DNA of 64,000 nucleotides from Candidatus Woesearchaeota archaeon (GTDB lineage: Archaea > Nanobdellota > Nanobdellia > Woesearchaeales > DSVV01). Both the position numbers and the translations under genes were made by a program. Where the stretch lies: the NCBI GenBank assembly GCA_016214075.1, contig JACRPI010000043.1, positions 1 through 64,000 on the forward strand, read 5' to 3'. Of the stretch, positions 50,791 through 59,032 are shown one piece after another (the stretch's first letter is position 1; every line of letters begins with the position of its first letter). The notes beneath the pieces were generated by a model, which saw only the letters and a program-made list of their open reading frames with translations, searched no databases and was not told where the DNA came from.

Positions 50791-50874
50791 TTTTCTTTCC
50801 CCCATACGATAAATTCAGACAAGCAACTTTACTTTCGTCTTGATACAATAGTAACATGGCGAGCATATAAACCT

Positions 50875-50898
50875 TTATTCTCCAATTTTGGAGGATAA
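50875..50898. promoter_or_regulatory. 24-bp palindrome, candidate TrmB operator
   Basis: TTATTCTCCAA-tt-TTGGAGGATAA: 11-bp arms with one mismatch, ending 2 bp before the TATA box of the TrmB gene (50901-50908). Its position over the BRE suits repression or activation of that promoter; the divergent gene at 50790 could share it. Confidence 0.65.
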
Positions 50899-50899
50899 A

Positions 50900-50909
50900 C
50901 TATATAAAG
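50900..50909 (+). promoter_or_regulatory. TATA box for the second TrmB gene
   Basis: CTATATAAAG, with a predicted start near 50926 and a short leader before the ATG at 50940. Confidence 0.6.
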
Positions 50910-50939
50910 AAAAAGAGACAATAAGACAAGAGAACAAAG

Positions 50940-51662
50940 ATGAACACACAAATCTTAGAAGACATTGGTTTGACAAACGCAGAAATCAAAGTATATCTTG
51001 CGCTGCTAGAACTTGGAACAGCGACAGCAGGACCAATCTTAGAAAAAAGCCATCTCCAGAATTCAGTCGTCCACATGACGTTAAATAAGCTGATTGAAAA
51101 AGGATTTGTCACATTCGTCAAAGAAGGGAAGAGAAATCAATACCAAGCAACAAACCCGAATAACATTACAAATTATATCAGTGAGAAAAAAGAACGATTT
51201 GAAGAACTGCTTCCTGAGCTTCTCTTAAAACAAAAGATGGCAAAAGAGAAGCCAGAAATAATTACCTTTCGAGGGATAAAAGGAATTAAGGAACTTCTTG
51301 TTGAACTTCTTGAAGCTGGAGGTAAAGAGCATCACACCTTTGGCTCTACAGTCAAATCATTAATGCTTGGAGATGCATGGTGGGTAAATTATCATAAAAA
51401 AAGAGCAGCAAAAGGAATCCACGCAAAACTCCTCTTCAACAAGTCGCTTGCATCATGGAAAGCAGAAGCAAAATATCCAAAAGCAGAAGTACGCTATACA
51501 AAAGCGGGCTTTGAGCCATTAACAGAAACAATCATTAGAAATGACAAAATTGGAATAATTATCTGGACAGAGAAGCCACTCGGAACACTGATCCATCAAA
51601 AAGAAGCAGCACAATCATATGATCAATTCTTTGAAATGATGTGGAATACAGGAAAAGAGTAA
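50940..51662 (+). CDS. TrmB-family transcriptional regulator, short form
   Basis: 240 aa. Winged helix at 1-75 (LTNAEIKVYLALLELG, GPILEKSHLQNSVVHMTL, KGFVTFVKEGKRNQY), linker, and a C-terminal domain starting TFRGIKGIKELL that matches the TrmB-like ligand or dimer domain. A 24-bp palindrome directly upstream of its TATA box suggests autoregulation. The targets are not evident; the divergent CFCC protein gene is the nearest candidate. Confidence 0.85.
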   Translation: MNTQILEDIGLTNAEIKVYLALLELGTATAGPILEKSHLQNSVVHMTLNKLIEKGFVTFVKEGKRNQYQATNPNNITNYISEKKERFEELLPELLLKQKMAKEKPEIITFRGIKGIKELLVELLEAGGKEHHTFGSTVKSLMLGDAWWVNYHKKRAAKGIHAKLLFNKSLASWKAEAKYPKAEVRYTKAGFEPLTETIIRNDKIGIIIWTEKPLGTLIHQKEAAQSYDQFFEMMWNTGKE

Positions 51663-51667
51663 AAACA

Positions 51668-51901
51668 TTACCTCTTCTTCCCAAAAAACAACGCTTCCAA
51701 TCTCTTAAGAATCAAAGCAGGTTTTTTATCAGAAACCATAACATAAGCATCAGAAGTCTCATCATTTTCAAGAATAATCAGAAATTTTTTCTCTTTATTA
51801 AACAAACAAGAAGGAGGAAGAAAATGATGATGCCAAGAAATTCCTTTCTTATTATAAAACCCCGCAAGTGCAAGAAGTTTCTGAGAAGAGATTGTTTTCA
51901 T
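51668..51901 (-). CDS. Small protein downstream of SMC
   Basis: 77 aa, basic, with HHH near 24 and a strand-rich middle (KFLIILENDETSDAYVMV). ATG at 51901 starts 1 nt after the SMC stop, so it is likely translated from the smc message. Archaea often encode ScpA after smc, but this protein is far too short and shows no ScpA features. Function unknown. Confidence 0.55.
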   Translation of the reverse strand: MKTISSQKLLALAGFYNKKGISWHHHFLPPSCLFNKEKKFLIILENDETSDAYVMVSDKKPALILKRLEALFFGKKR

Positions 51902-51902
51902 T

Positions 51903-54900
51903 TCAAACCTTCAAACTCACAACCTTACTCATGTTATCCTGCGTCATGCTCACACCATACAATGTATCTGCCTCTGAGATAATACCATCGTTGTGGGAGA
52001 TAATGATATACTGCGCGCGATCGCTGTAACTTCTAATCAACTTCGCGAGTTTATCGGAGTTCATTTTATCAAGCGCTGCGTCCACTTCATCAAAGATGTA
52101 GAAGGACGCGGGATCATGTTCCTGAATCGCGAAAATAAACGCGAGCGCGGTCATGGTCTTCTCACCGCCGCTTAAACTGCGAATGTCCATGAATTTTTTA
52201 CCTGTAATGCGAACTTTGATAGAAACGCCAGCATTGAAGATATTGCCTTCATCTTCAATTTCTAGGAATGCTTGACCTTTGGTAGAAATTGCCATAAACA
52301 TGTTTTGGAAGTGCTGATTGACCACAACAAAGGTATTCAAGAACATTTCTTTTTTCTTTGTCTCAATTTCATTCATCATGACAAAGATTTCATCCTTTTC
52401 TTTGGCAAGAGAATTCTTTTTATCAACAAGAGAGTTATACTCCTCTTCGACTTTTGCGTAAATTTCAAGCGCTTTCAAGTTGACATTACCAAGACGTTCC
52501 ACCATGCGCTCAAATTCCCAAATTTCTTTTTTAAGCGCTTCTTCAGTCTTATCAGTATACAGTTCAATAGTCGCGTATTGCTTGAATTCTTCTTCCATAC
52601 CAGTGACTTCTGCGCCAACACGAGCATGCTCAATGCTGATCGCGTTCTTTTTCTGTTCAACAGAACGAACCTGTTCTTCAGCAACAATAATAGTATTCTC
52701 TATCTTCTGAAGTTCTTCATTTAAGACATCGCGATGTTTGAAAAGGTCCTTGAAAGCGCCATAAAATTCCTTCTGAATACGCTCTTTCTCTTTTAGGTCA
52801 CTATCTTGCTTCTTGATTGTTTCCTGAAGATCTGCAATTTCTTTGCTAAAGTCTACTTGCTCTTTCTCATGTTGTTTGAGAATTTTCTGGATGTTTTCTT
52901 TCTCAGGAGCAAGAATATTAGTAATCTGCATTGCAGTGTTGCGAACAGAGCCTTCAAGTTCCATTATTTTTTGCTTGAACTCTGTTTTCTTTTGTTCAAA
53001 CGTATTCAATTCAGCGATAAGCAGGGGATTGCGAAGCTGCGTAATTGCGTCACGAAGCTGTTGCTTCTTGATTTTCGCGTTTGCGAAGTCCTTGTTACAT
53101 GCGCTAATCTGCCGCTGGAGTTCCTCAAGCTGAGTCTCAAACGCTTTTGCCTGGCTAGCAAGTTCTTGTTTCACTTTCTTTGAAACATCAAGATCTTCAG
53201 AATCAAGGTGCAAGGATTTTTCTTTAGTAATAATATCTCCTTCAAGATTTGCTTTAAATTCACGAAGACGAGTAATGTTTTTTTCAATCTCATTTCGTTT
53301 TTCTTGGAGGACAGAAACAAGACGTTGGGTGTCTGCAAATGCCGCTTCAGTCTGCTTGATATTCTCCACGACTTCTTTTTCTTGGAATCCTAAACCCCCC
53401 TTATTTCGTTCACGATAGCCACCCTGCATTGCGCCACTCGTTTCAACAAGATCACCTTCAAGAGAAGTCATACGAACAGTACCAATGCCCACGCGTCGTG
53501 CGACCGCAATGTTGTCCACAACAAGCGTGTTGCCAAAAACATAGGAAAAGACATTTTTGAACTTTGGTTCATACGTAACCAGATCACTTGCAAAACCATG
53601 AACACCTTGCGCGCTTGCAGCTGCTTTTGCAGAAGGATCAAGAGAAGCAGGTTTTATTTTGTTTAAGGGCAAGAATGTTGCGATGCCTAACTTTTTTTCT
53701 TTGAGAAAACTAATGCAGTTTTCAGCGGTTTTATCATCCCCAACAACAATGCTGCGAAGTTTTGGACCTGCGGCTATTTCAAGCGCAAGCGCGTATTTGC
53801 TCGAAACGTGACCTAAATCAGAGAGCAAACCATGAACAGCGCCAAGCGATGATTTTTCTTCAAGAACACGCTGGATTGCGATGTTTCCAGAAGAGCTTTC
53901 ACGAATACGGGTTTGTCGTGCTTCGAGTTTTGCAAGTTCATCTTGCGCATGCTGCATTTTTTCGCGTGCGTGCGCAAACTGCGCGGCAAGCTGTCCATCT
54001 TCCTGAAGTGCTTTATTGAGATCGAGGGTTGCTTTTTTGAATTCCTCTTTCATTTGTTTCAGCGTTGCAATTTCATCTTTGTTTTCTTTTTCAAGCTCAA
54101 GCACTTTTGCGATACGCTCATCTGCGCTATGAATCTGATAATCTATTTTGTCTTTTTCACGAAGAATATGCTGCTGCTGTTCACGTAAACCCTGAATTTC
54201 TTTTTGTTTTTCTTCAATAAGCTTGTCTAACTCTTCAATTTCTTTGTCGATGTTTTCAGCGCCATCAAGTTTATTTTTTTTGCGGAAAGAATCAATCTTA
54301 TCCTGAATCTGCGCAAGTTCTTTCGTCATGCGCTCTTTTTCTTTGTCCTGAGCAGCGGATTGCTTTTCAAGCTCGGTAATCTTTTCATCAAGTTCAACAA
54401 GAGAATTTTGAAGCTGATCTTTTCTTGTGTTTAAGCGAGTAATTTCATTGTTGCAAAGGCCGATGCGGTCTTTGTTCGCGACAATATCCACTTTTAATTT
54501 TTCAACAGCGTGAAGCACCTGTACTTGCTCTTTTTCTCCTTTTTCTTCAACTTCCTTTGTAATTTTCTGAATCTGCGCTTTCTTATCAACAACCTGTGCT
54601 TTTAATGTAGCGATGTCAGTATCTTTTTTAGTAATTTTTTCCAAATACCCATCAATTTGTTTTTGCAATTCTCCGCGCTGTTCAAGTTTTCTGCGAAGCT
54701 GCATATCAAGATAGGTTGCTTTATTTTTCGTGATTTTATCTGCAAGATCTTTATATTTCTCCGCTTGATCGCGCTCTTGTTTTAACTCTTTGAGATATGA
54801 TTTTCGTTCATTAAGCACAATGTCTGCTTCAGTAAGTTTTTGATCCACTTTTTCAAGCTCGCTGAGGGTTTTCTGTTTTTTCTCCTCGTAAACACCAATA

Positions 54901-55400
54901 CCTGCAATGTCCTCAATAATGACGCGACGCTCAACAGAAGACATCTCCACGAGCCGCACAATGTCCCCCTGAAGAACAATGTTATATCCTTCAGGATCAA
55001 TGTCGCCAGCAGAAAGAAGTTCAAGCATTTCCTGCCTTGTTTTTCGCTCCTCATTAATTTTGTAAATACTCTGTCCATTTTCGCGAATAATACGAGAAAC
55101 TTTTATCTCAGGAGTACCAAGAGGAAAATGATTGCCGGAATTATCAAAATAAATGCTGACTTCGCCTTCTTTTGCGGGCTTTTTGCTTTTGCCACCGTTA
55201 TAGATGAGATTTGCTGATTTTTCAGCGCGAAGCCCTTTTGCAGAGCCTTTGCCAAGAACAAAACAGAGCGCGTCGCCAACGTTCGATTTCCCACTACCAT
55301 TAGGGCCTAAGATACAGTTATATTTGGGATCAAAAACAAGTTCTGTCTTTTCACCGAAAGATTTAAACCCGCGCATCACGAGTCGATTAATGCGTGTCAT
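51903..55400 (-). CDS. smc: Chromosome segregation ATPase SMC
   Basis: 1165 aa, normal length. Walker A GPNGSGKS (32-39), a long coiled coil, the hinge near 510-660 with glycine-rich GYRERNKGG just after, the returning coiled coil, ABC signature LSGGEK (1076-1081) and Walker B YIFDEVDAALD (about 1102-1112). Compacts and organises the chromosome as a dimer with kleisin. The open frame reaches 55535, but the ATG at 55400 has GGTGAT 3-8 nt upstream and starts MTRINRLVMRGFKSF, the family N-terminus. Confidence 0.97.
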   Translation of the reverse strand: MTRINRLVMRGFKSFGEKTELVFDPKYNCILGPNGSGKSNVGDALCFVLGKGSAKGLRAEKSANLIYNGGKSKKPAKEGEVSIYFDNSGNHFPLGTPEIKVSRIIRENGQSIYKINEERKTRQEMLELLSAGDIDPEGYNIVLQGDIVRLVEMSSVERRVIIEDIAGIGVYEEKKQKTLSELEKVDQKLTEADIVLNERKSYLKELKQERDQAEKYKDLADKITKNKATYLDMQLRRKLEQRGELQKQIDGYLEKITKKDTDIATLKAQVVDKKAQIQKITKEVEEKGEKEQVQVLHAVEKLKVDIVANKDRIGLCNNEITRLNTRKDQLQNSLVELDEKITELEKQSAAQDKEKERMTKELAQIQDKIDSFRKKNKLDGAENIDKEIEELDKLIEEKQKEIQGLREQQQHILREKDKIDYQIHSADERIAKVLELEKENKDEIATLKQMKEEFKKATLDLNKALQEDGQLAAQFAHAREKMQHAQDELAKLEARQTRIRESSSGNIAIQRVLEEKSSLGAVHGLLSDLGHVSSKYALALEIAAGPKLRSIVVGDDKTAENCISFLKEKKLGIATFLPLNKIKPASLDPSAKAAASAQGVHGFASDLVTYEPKFKNVFSYVFGNTLVVDNIAVARRVGIGTVRMTSLEGDLVETSGAMQGGYRERNKGGLGFQEKEVVENIKQTEAAFADTQRLVSVLQEKRNEIEKNITRLREFKANLEGDIITKEKSLHLDSEDLDVSKKVKQELASQAKAFETQLEELQRQISACNKDFANAKIKKQQLRDAITQLRNPLLIAELNTFEQKKTEFKQKIMELEGSVRNTAMQITNILAPEKENIQKILKQHEKEQVDFSKEIADLQETIKKQDSDLKEKERIQKEFYGAFKDLFKHRDVLNEELQKIENTIIVAEEQVRSVEQKKNAISIEHARVGAEVTGMEEEFKQYATIELYTDKTEEALKKEIWEFERMVERLGNVNLKALEIYAKVEEEYNSLVDKKNSLAKEKDEIFVMMNEIETKKKEMFLNTFVVVNQHFQNMFMAISTKGQAFLEIEDEGNIFNAGVSIKVRITGKKFMDIRSLSGGEKTMTALAFIFAIQEHDPASFYIFDEVDAALDKMNSDKLAKLIRSYSDRAQYIIISHNDGIISEADTLYGVSMTQDNMSKVVSLKV

Positions 55401-55539
55401 AATCACCACTTTTTTTGCATGCACAATGAAAAAATATAGAAAAAATGAATTGTTTGCCGTATATAAAACTTTTGAAAGCACCATGGAGGAAAAACAAGAA
55501 CCAAAAGCAAGAGAAAAAGAGGAGAATTCTGCCAACGAA

Positions 55540-55551
55540 ACATTTATATAG
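55540..55551 (+). promoter_or_regulatory. TATA box with a ~110-nt leader before the PRC-barrel gene
   Basis: ACATTTATATAG. The predicted start near 55576 leaves a leader of over 100 nt, unlike the leaderless genes around it. The leader has no clear ORF; a GAGGTG at 55650 and GAGGGG at 55675 are possible ribosome-binding sites. Confidence 0.45.
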
Positions 55552-55689
55552 ATGGGGAAACTAAAAAATCAAAGTGTGAGCATTGGCACATAGTAAAAAA
55601 AATATGAGTTTTGTTATGTGGCAGAGACAAAAACAGAGAATGATCACGAGGTGAAAAATTCATCCTTGAAAAAGAGGGGAATTTGAACA

Positions 55690-55953
55690 ATGGCAGAAGA
55701 AGAGAAACGATTTTCACGGCAATTACTTGGAAAGACAGTGGTCAGCAAAACAGGAAAGCGCTTCGGTGAAGTTGGCGACATGATTTTTGAAACACGAAGC
55801 GGTGAGCTTATTCATTTGATTCTTGCAAATCCAACAACCTATACAGAAAAATTAGAGTTGGAAAAAGACAAGGAAGGAAATATCCTTATTCCGTTCAGCG
55901 CAGTGATTGCGATTGGAGACTTCCTCGTCATAGCAGAAGAAGATATTATTTAA
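55690..55953 (+). CDS. PRC-barrel domain protein
   Basis: 87 aa, a single PRC-barrel: LLGKTVVSKTGKRFGEVGDM, a middle strand pair, and IPFSAVIAIGDFLVI. In archaea such small proteins occur in many copies and are linked to RNA handling or cell division (CdpB-type). GAGGGGAA precedes the ATG. Lies between smc and rfcS. The gap 55954-56153 holds no gene that I can see. Confidence 0.88.
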   Translation: MAEEEKRFSRQLLGKTVVSKTGKRFGEVGDMIFETRSGELIHLILANPTTYTEKLELEKDKEGNILIPFSAVIAIGDFLVIAEEDII

Positions 55954-56120
55954 TTTCTTTATTTTTATAGTTTTAAATTAACATTAGCCTTTCTCACATG
56001 TATACATTCGCCTTACTGTTGCTTTTGAATCCCAAAATATTTTTTTAAAATATGTTATGAACAAAAGAAGAAAAAGCAAGATAATAACTGATCTAGAAAA
56101 CAATCTTCTCTAAAAAAACA

Positions 56121-56133
56121 ACCTTTATAAAAC
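56121..56133 (+). promoter_or_regulatory. TATA box for rfcS
   Basis: ACCTTTATAAAAC, 27 bp before the rfcS ATG; leaderless. Confidence 0.65.
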
Positions 56134-56153
56134 AGCCAAGATGCCAACTCTCT

Positions 56154-57131
56154 ATGGAAGAAGAGCAGCAAGAAGCATTAAAACATTCTATGTGGACGGA
56201 AAAATACAGGCCAAAATCGTTTGCTGAAGTAAAAGGACAAATAGATATTATCGCGAAGATTAAAGCGTTTATTGCTGCAAGAAACATGCCCCACATGATG
56301 TTCGCGGGTCCTGCAGGAATCGGAAAATCAACAACTGCGTTAGTTATCGCGAGAGAAATGTTTGGCGCTAATTGGCGAGAAAATTTCCTTGAACTCAACG
56401 CGTCAGATGAGAGAGGAATTGATGTCGTCAGAACAAAAGTAAAGGATTTCGCGAGAACGCGAGCGATTGGAGATGTTCCATTTAAAATTATTTTCTTGGA
56501 TGAATGCGACGCCTTGACAAAAGAAGCGCAGCAGGCATTGAGAAGAACAATGGAAAATTATACGCAAACAACACGATTTATTCTCAGCTGCAACTATTCC
56601 AGCAAGATTATTGATCCTATTCAAAGTAGATGCACAGTCTTTCGCTTCCGCCCACTCGAAAAAGACCAGATGTTTGCGATCTTTGACAAAATTGCGAAAA
56701 CAGAAGGAATTGAACTTGACGTAAGTGGAAAAGAAGCGTTGCATGTGTGTAGTGAAGGAGATTGTCGAAAAGCAGAGAATATTCTTCAGAGTTGTGCTGC
56801 AGTAGCGAAAAAAATAACAGAAGATGAAGTATTCTCATTAGCGAGTGTCGCGAAACCAAAAGAGATTAACGAATTCTTGAAGCTTGCGTTAGAAAATAAG
56901 TTCATCGCAAGCAGAGATAAGATGCTCGAGACAATGCTCCGCTATGGATTAAGCGGTCTTGATTTGATCAAACAAATTCAGCGAGAAGTCTGGAATCTCC
57001 CAGTGACTGATGCACAGAAAGTTGCCTTAGTCGATAAATGCGGCGAGATTGAGTTTAGAATGACAGAAGGTTCTGATGAATTTATCCAATTAGAAGCACT
57101 TCTCGCACAGTTTACGTTGTGTAAGAAATAG
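56154..57131 (+). CDS. rfcS: Replication factor C small subunit
   Basis: 325 aa, intein-free. Opening WTEKYRPKSFAEVKGQ, Walker A GPAGIGKST (52-60), Walker B FLDECD (115-119), and the arginine-finger SRC at 158-160. Clamp loader ATPase that opens PCNA; normally works with RfcL, which is not in this window. Leaderless start. Confidence 0.97.
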   Translation: MEEEQQEALKHSMWTEKYRPKSFAEVKGQIDIIAKIKAFIAARNMPHMMFAGPAGIGKSTTALVIAREMFGANWRENFLELNASDERGIDVVRTKVKDFARTRAIGDVPFKIIFLDECDALTKEAQQALRRTMENYTQTTRFILSCNYSSKIIDPIQSRCTVFRFRPLEKDQMFAIFDKIAKTEGIELDVSGKEALHVCSEGDCRKAENILQSCAAVAKKITEDEVFSLASVAKPKEINEFLKLALENKFIASRDKMLETMLRYGLSGLDLIKQIQREVWNLPVTDAQKVALVDKCGEIEFRMTEGSDEFIQLEALLAQFTLCKK

Positions 57132-57157
57132 AAATAAATTTTTCATTAGAAAACAAC

Positions 57158-57706
57158 CTAATGCCCTTTTTCTCCCTTGTCAAAACTCTTATGCTTGTGC
57201 GACAAATAATTCGCGACAGCGATCAGCACAATACCAATAGAAAGGTATAATAAACTTAATGGCGTGTCAAAATGCAACACAACAGCGCTCTTAAAGAAAT
57301 ACACCATTAATATGATGATAATGACTTTGGTCAAGACCGCTTTCAAGTCATCAAGAGAATGAAATGTTAACCAATTAGGATACGGAATCTCTTCTCCTTT
57401 AAGCGTATCAATTTTGCTAATAAACAATTCATAAACTCCAAGCGCAATAATGATAAGAATAATGCCGAGCAAAAACTCATCAAGAGAGGAAATCAAATAG
57501 ACAACGATAAGATTAGAAGGAACTGTTTCTCCATGGCTAAACGCAGCAGACAATTCGTGATACGCCTCATACGTGCTGTAAATTCCAAGAACAAACGCGA
57601 TAAGAGAAGAAATTAATAATGCAAGGACAACAATAATAATGACATACCTAAATTTCCAAAGCCCATTCTCAAAGATTTTTTCAACAGTTGACGCGCCACT
57701 TTTCAT
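57158..57706 (-). CDS. UPF0114 (YqhA-like) membrane protein
   Basis: 182 aa with four hydrophobic segments (about 20-45, 65-90, 120-142, 147-165). The segment SSLDEFLLGIILIIIALGVY is the family signature (acidic pair inside helix 2). Function of the family is not established; a channel or transporter role has been proposed. The last gene of the minus-strand group, 40 bp after the lipoprotein gene, and may be read from the same message. Confidence 0.85.
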   Translation of the reverse strand: MKSGASTVEKIFENGLWKFRYVIIIVVLALLISSLIAFVLGIYSTYEAYHELSAAFSHGETVPSNLIVVYLISSLDEFLLGIILIIIALGVYELFISKIDTLKGEEIPYPNWLTFHSLDDLKAVLTKVIIIILMVYFFKSAVVLHFDTPLSLLYLSIGIVLIAVANYLSHKHKSFDKGEKGH

Positions 57707-57746
57707 AGTTTCACCAAAATATAAGATAACAAAATAAAAAGAAAGA

Positions 57747-58667
57747 TTAATCCAATTCAGGATTTTCCTTGATTCTAACTCGCGTTGAAGCCAAGTCTTG
57801 ATAATAATATGTTAAGGTAATATCGACTTGCGCAGTGTATAACGCGTCTTCTTCAAGACTATCACTGATGCAGATAATCGTTGTTTCTGCTGCGCCACTG
57901 CTTCCTGTAGCAGTTGCGCGTGCCATGCGAGCGACAGAAGGATCTCCTCGTGATGTACATTCCATACCTGCTGTTTCTACTTCAAAACTAATAGTGTCGT
58001 AGATTGCGGAGAAATCGTCACCAAGATATGCTTTGCTGCGTCCTTGTCCTGCGTTATAAATAGGGATTTCTAAGTAAATTCTACCGCTGCCATATGGTTT
58101 TTCCACAACAGAGCCAATCTGAATTGGACCACCTGATGCATAAGCTGTTTGTGAAGAACTAACATCACAAACACGTTCATCACGAAGATCTTCTTTAAAG
58201 CAGACTTTTGGAATAGACACATACGTTTGGTAAGGATAGGTATATTCAAGATAAATGTTTGCGTCATAAAATGTTCCAGTTAATCCTTCATAAACAGCGT
58301 CACCAAAACTAACACGTTCATAGCCGCCATCAGGAAGATACTCAGAAACTTTAGTGAGTTCCTCAGCATTCGTTTTTTCAAAATCAACACCAGAAAAATC
58401 ATTTTCTGAAATACCGCGAATTTTTAATTCAACTTCATTCGGTTGAATAGTGAATTCTCCACTGTTTTGGAGAAGTGCGACAATAGGGAATGCTTCATCT
58501 TCATAAACTTCATTACCGACGCCAAAATCTTCGAAAGAAAGAACTAAACCATAAGAACCACCAAGCCAAACACTTTGGACAGATTCAGATCCTGCTTGTT
58601 GTCCGCATCCTGCAAGAAGCAGTGCGAGAATAACGCCAAACACTAAGAGCAATCGATGAATGTTCAT
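57747..58667 (-). CDS. Surface lipoprotein, envelope-cluster paralogue 4
   Basis: 306 aa. Signal peptide with lipobox LLAG-C (Cys21). Three beta-rich parts shared with the other cluster proteins: domain 1 GLVLSFEDFG with VYEDEAFPI and LLQNSG; domain 2 starting GGPIQIG and ending IPIYNAGQG; domain 3 ICISDSLEED then YTAQVDITLTYYYQD. Six or so Cys could pair outside the cell. It is the simplest member, with nothing beyond the shared plan. Separated from the upstream lipoprotein gene by 365 bp of repeats. Confidence 0.82.
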   Translation of the reverse strand: MNIHRLLLVFGVILALLLAGCGQQAGSESVQSVWLGGSYGLVLSFEDFGVGNEVYEDEAFPIVALLQNSGEFTIQPNEVELKIRGISENDFSGVDFEKTNAEELTKVSEYLPDGGYERVSFGDAVYEGLTGTFYDANIYLEYTYPYQTYVSIPKVCFKEDLRDERVCDVSSSQTAYASGGPIQIGSVVEKPYGSGRIYLEIPIYNAGQGRSKAYLGDDFSAIYDTISFEVETAGMECTSRGDPSVARMARATATGSSGAAETTIICISDSLEEDALYTAQVDITLTYYYQDLASTRVRIKENPELD

Positions 58668-58758
58668 GAAAATCCCTCCTGAAACGACAAACTATACAAT
58701 ATAAGCTACTTTCCCACAAAACGAATATATAAACATTATGGTTTTGCGACGGAAGTAA

Positions 58759-58848
58759 CACAAACGCACCACTCGCTGCCATCCAAATCGCAGCAAGATG
58801 CAGAGTATTGCCGTAGTTTGGTGCGACTGTGGAATTATAAAATTAGGT
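58759..58848. repeat. Diverged copy of the 18269 hairpin element
   Basis: Starts CACAAACGCACCACTCGC and ends GGTGCGACTGTGGAATTATA then AAAATTAGGT. It keeps the order of blocks of 18269-18365, including CGCAGCAAG and GTATTGCC, with substitutions on both arms. It directly abuts the next repeat. The gap 58668-59032 consists mainly of these two elements. Confidence 0.75.
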
Positions 58849-58852
58849 CGAT

Positions 58853-58990
58853 GCAAAAAACAACAACATGGCCAGACGAAGCAAAATTTGCATTGCAAAT
58901 TTTGCGAAGTAGGACAAGCTTTTTGGCTAAACCAATGAGAAGAAAGCCAAAAAGTTGACCGTCTGTGCCAATGTTGTTGTTGTTTTTTGC
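58853..58990. repeat. ATGGCCAGACGAAGC hairpin element, copy A
   Basis: 138 bp with terminal inverted repeats GCAAAAAACAACAACATGGC and a matching right end. Conserved blocks ATGGCCAGACGAAGC, GCGAAGTAGG and GACCGTCTGTGCCA alternate with two variable stems (AAAATTTGCA/TGCAAATTTT and AGCTTTTTGGCT/AGCCAAAAAGT). Copy B lies at 60300-60424. Confidence 0.8.
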
Positions 58991-59032
58991 TTACGAACCA
59001 GAAAGAGTAATATAAAATCAAAAAACCATCAC

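Noticed and set aside
51993-55551. Many open frames on the plus strand opposite smc
   Set aside because: They are reverse-strand shadows of the SMC coiled coil, with Cys/Phe-rich compositions, no start signals and no recognisable domains.
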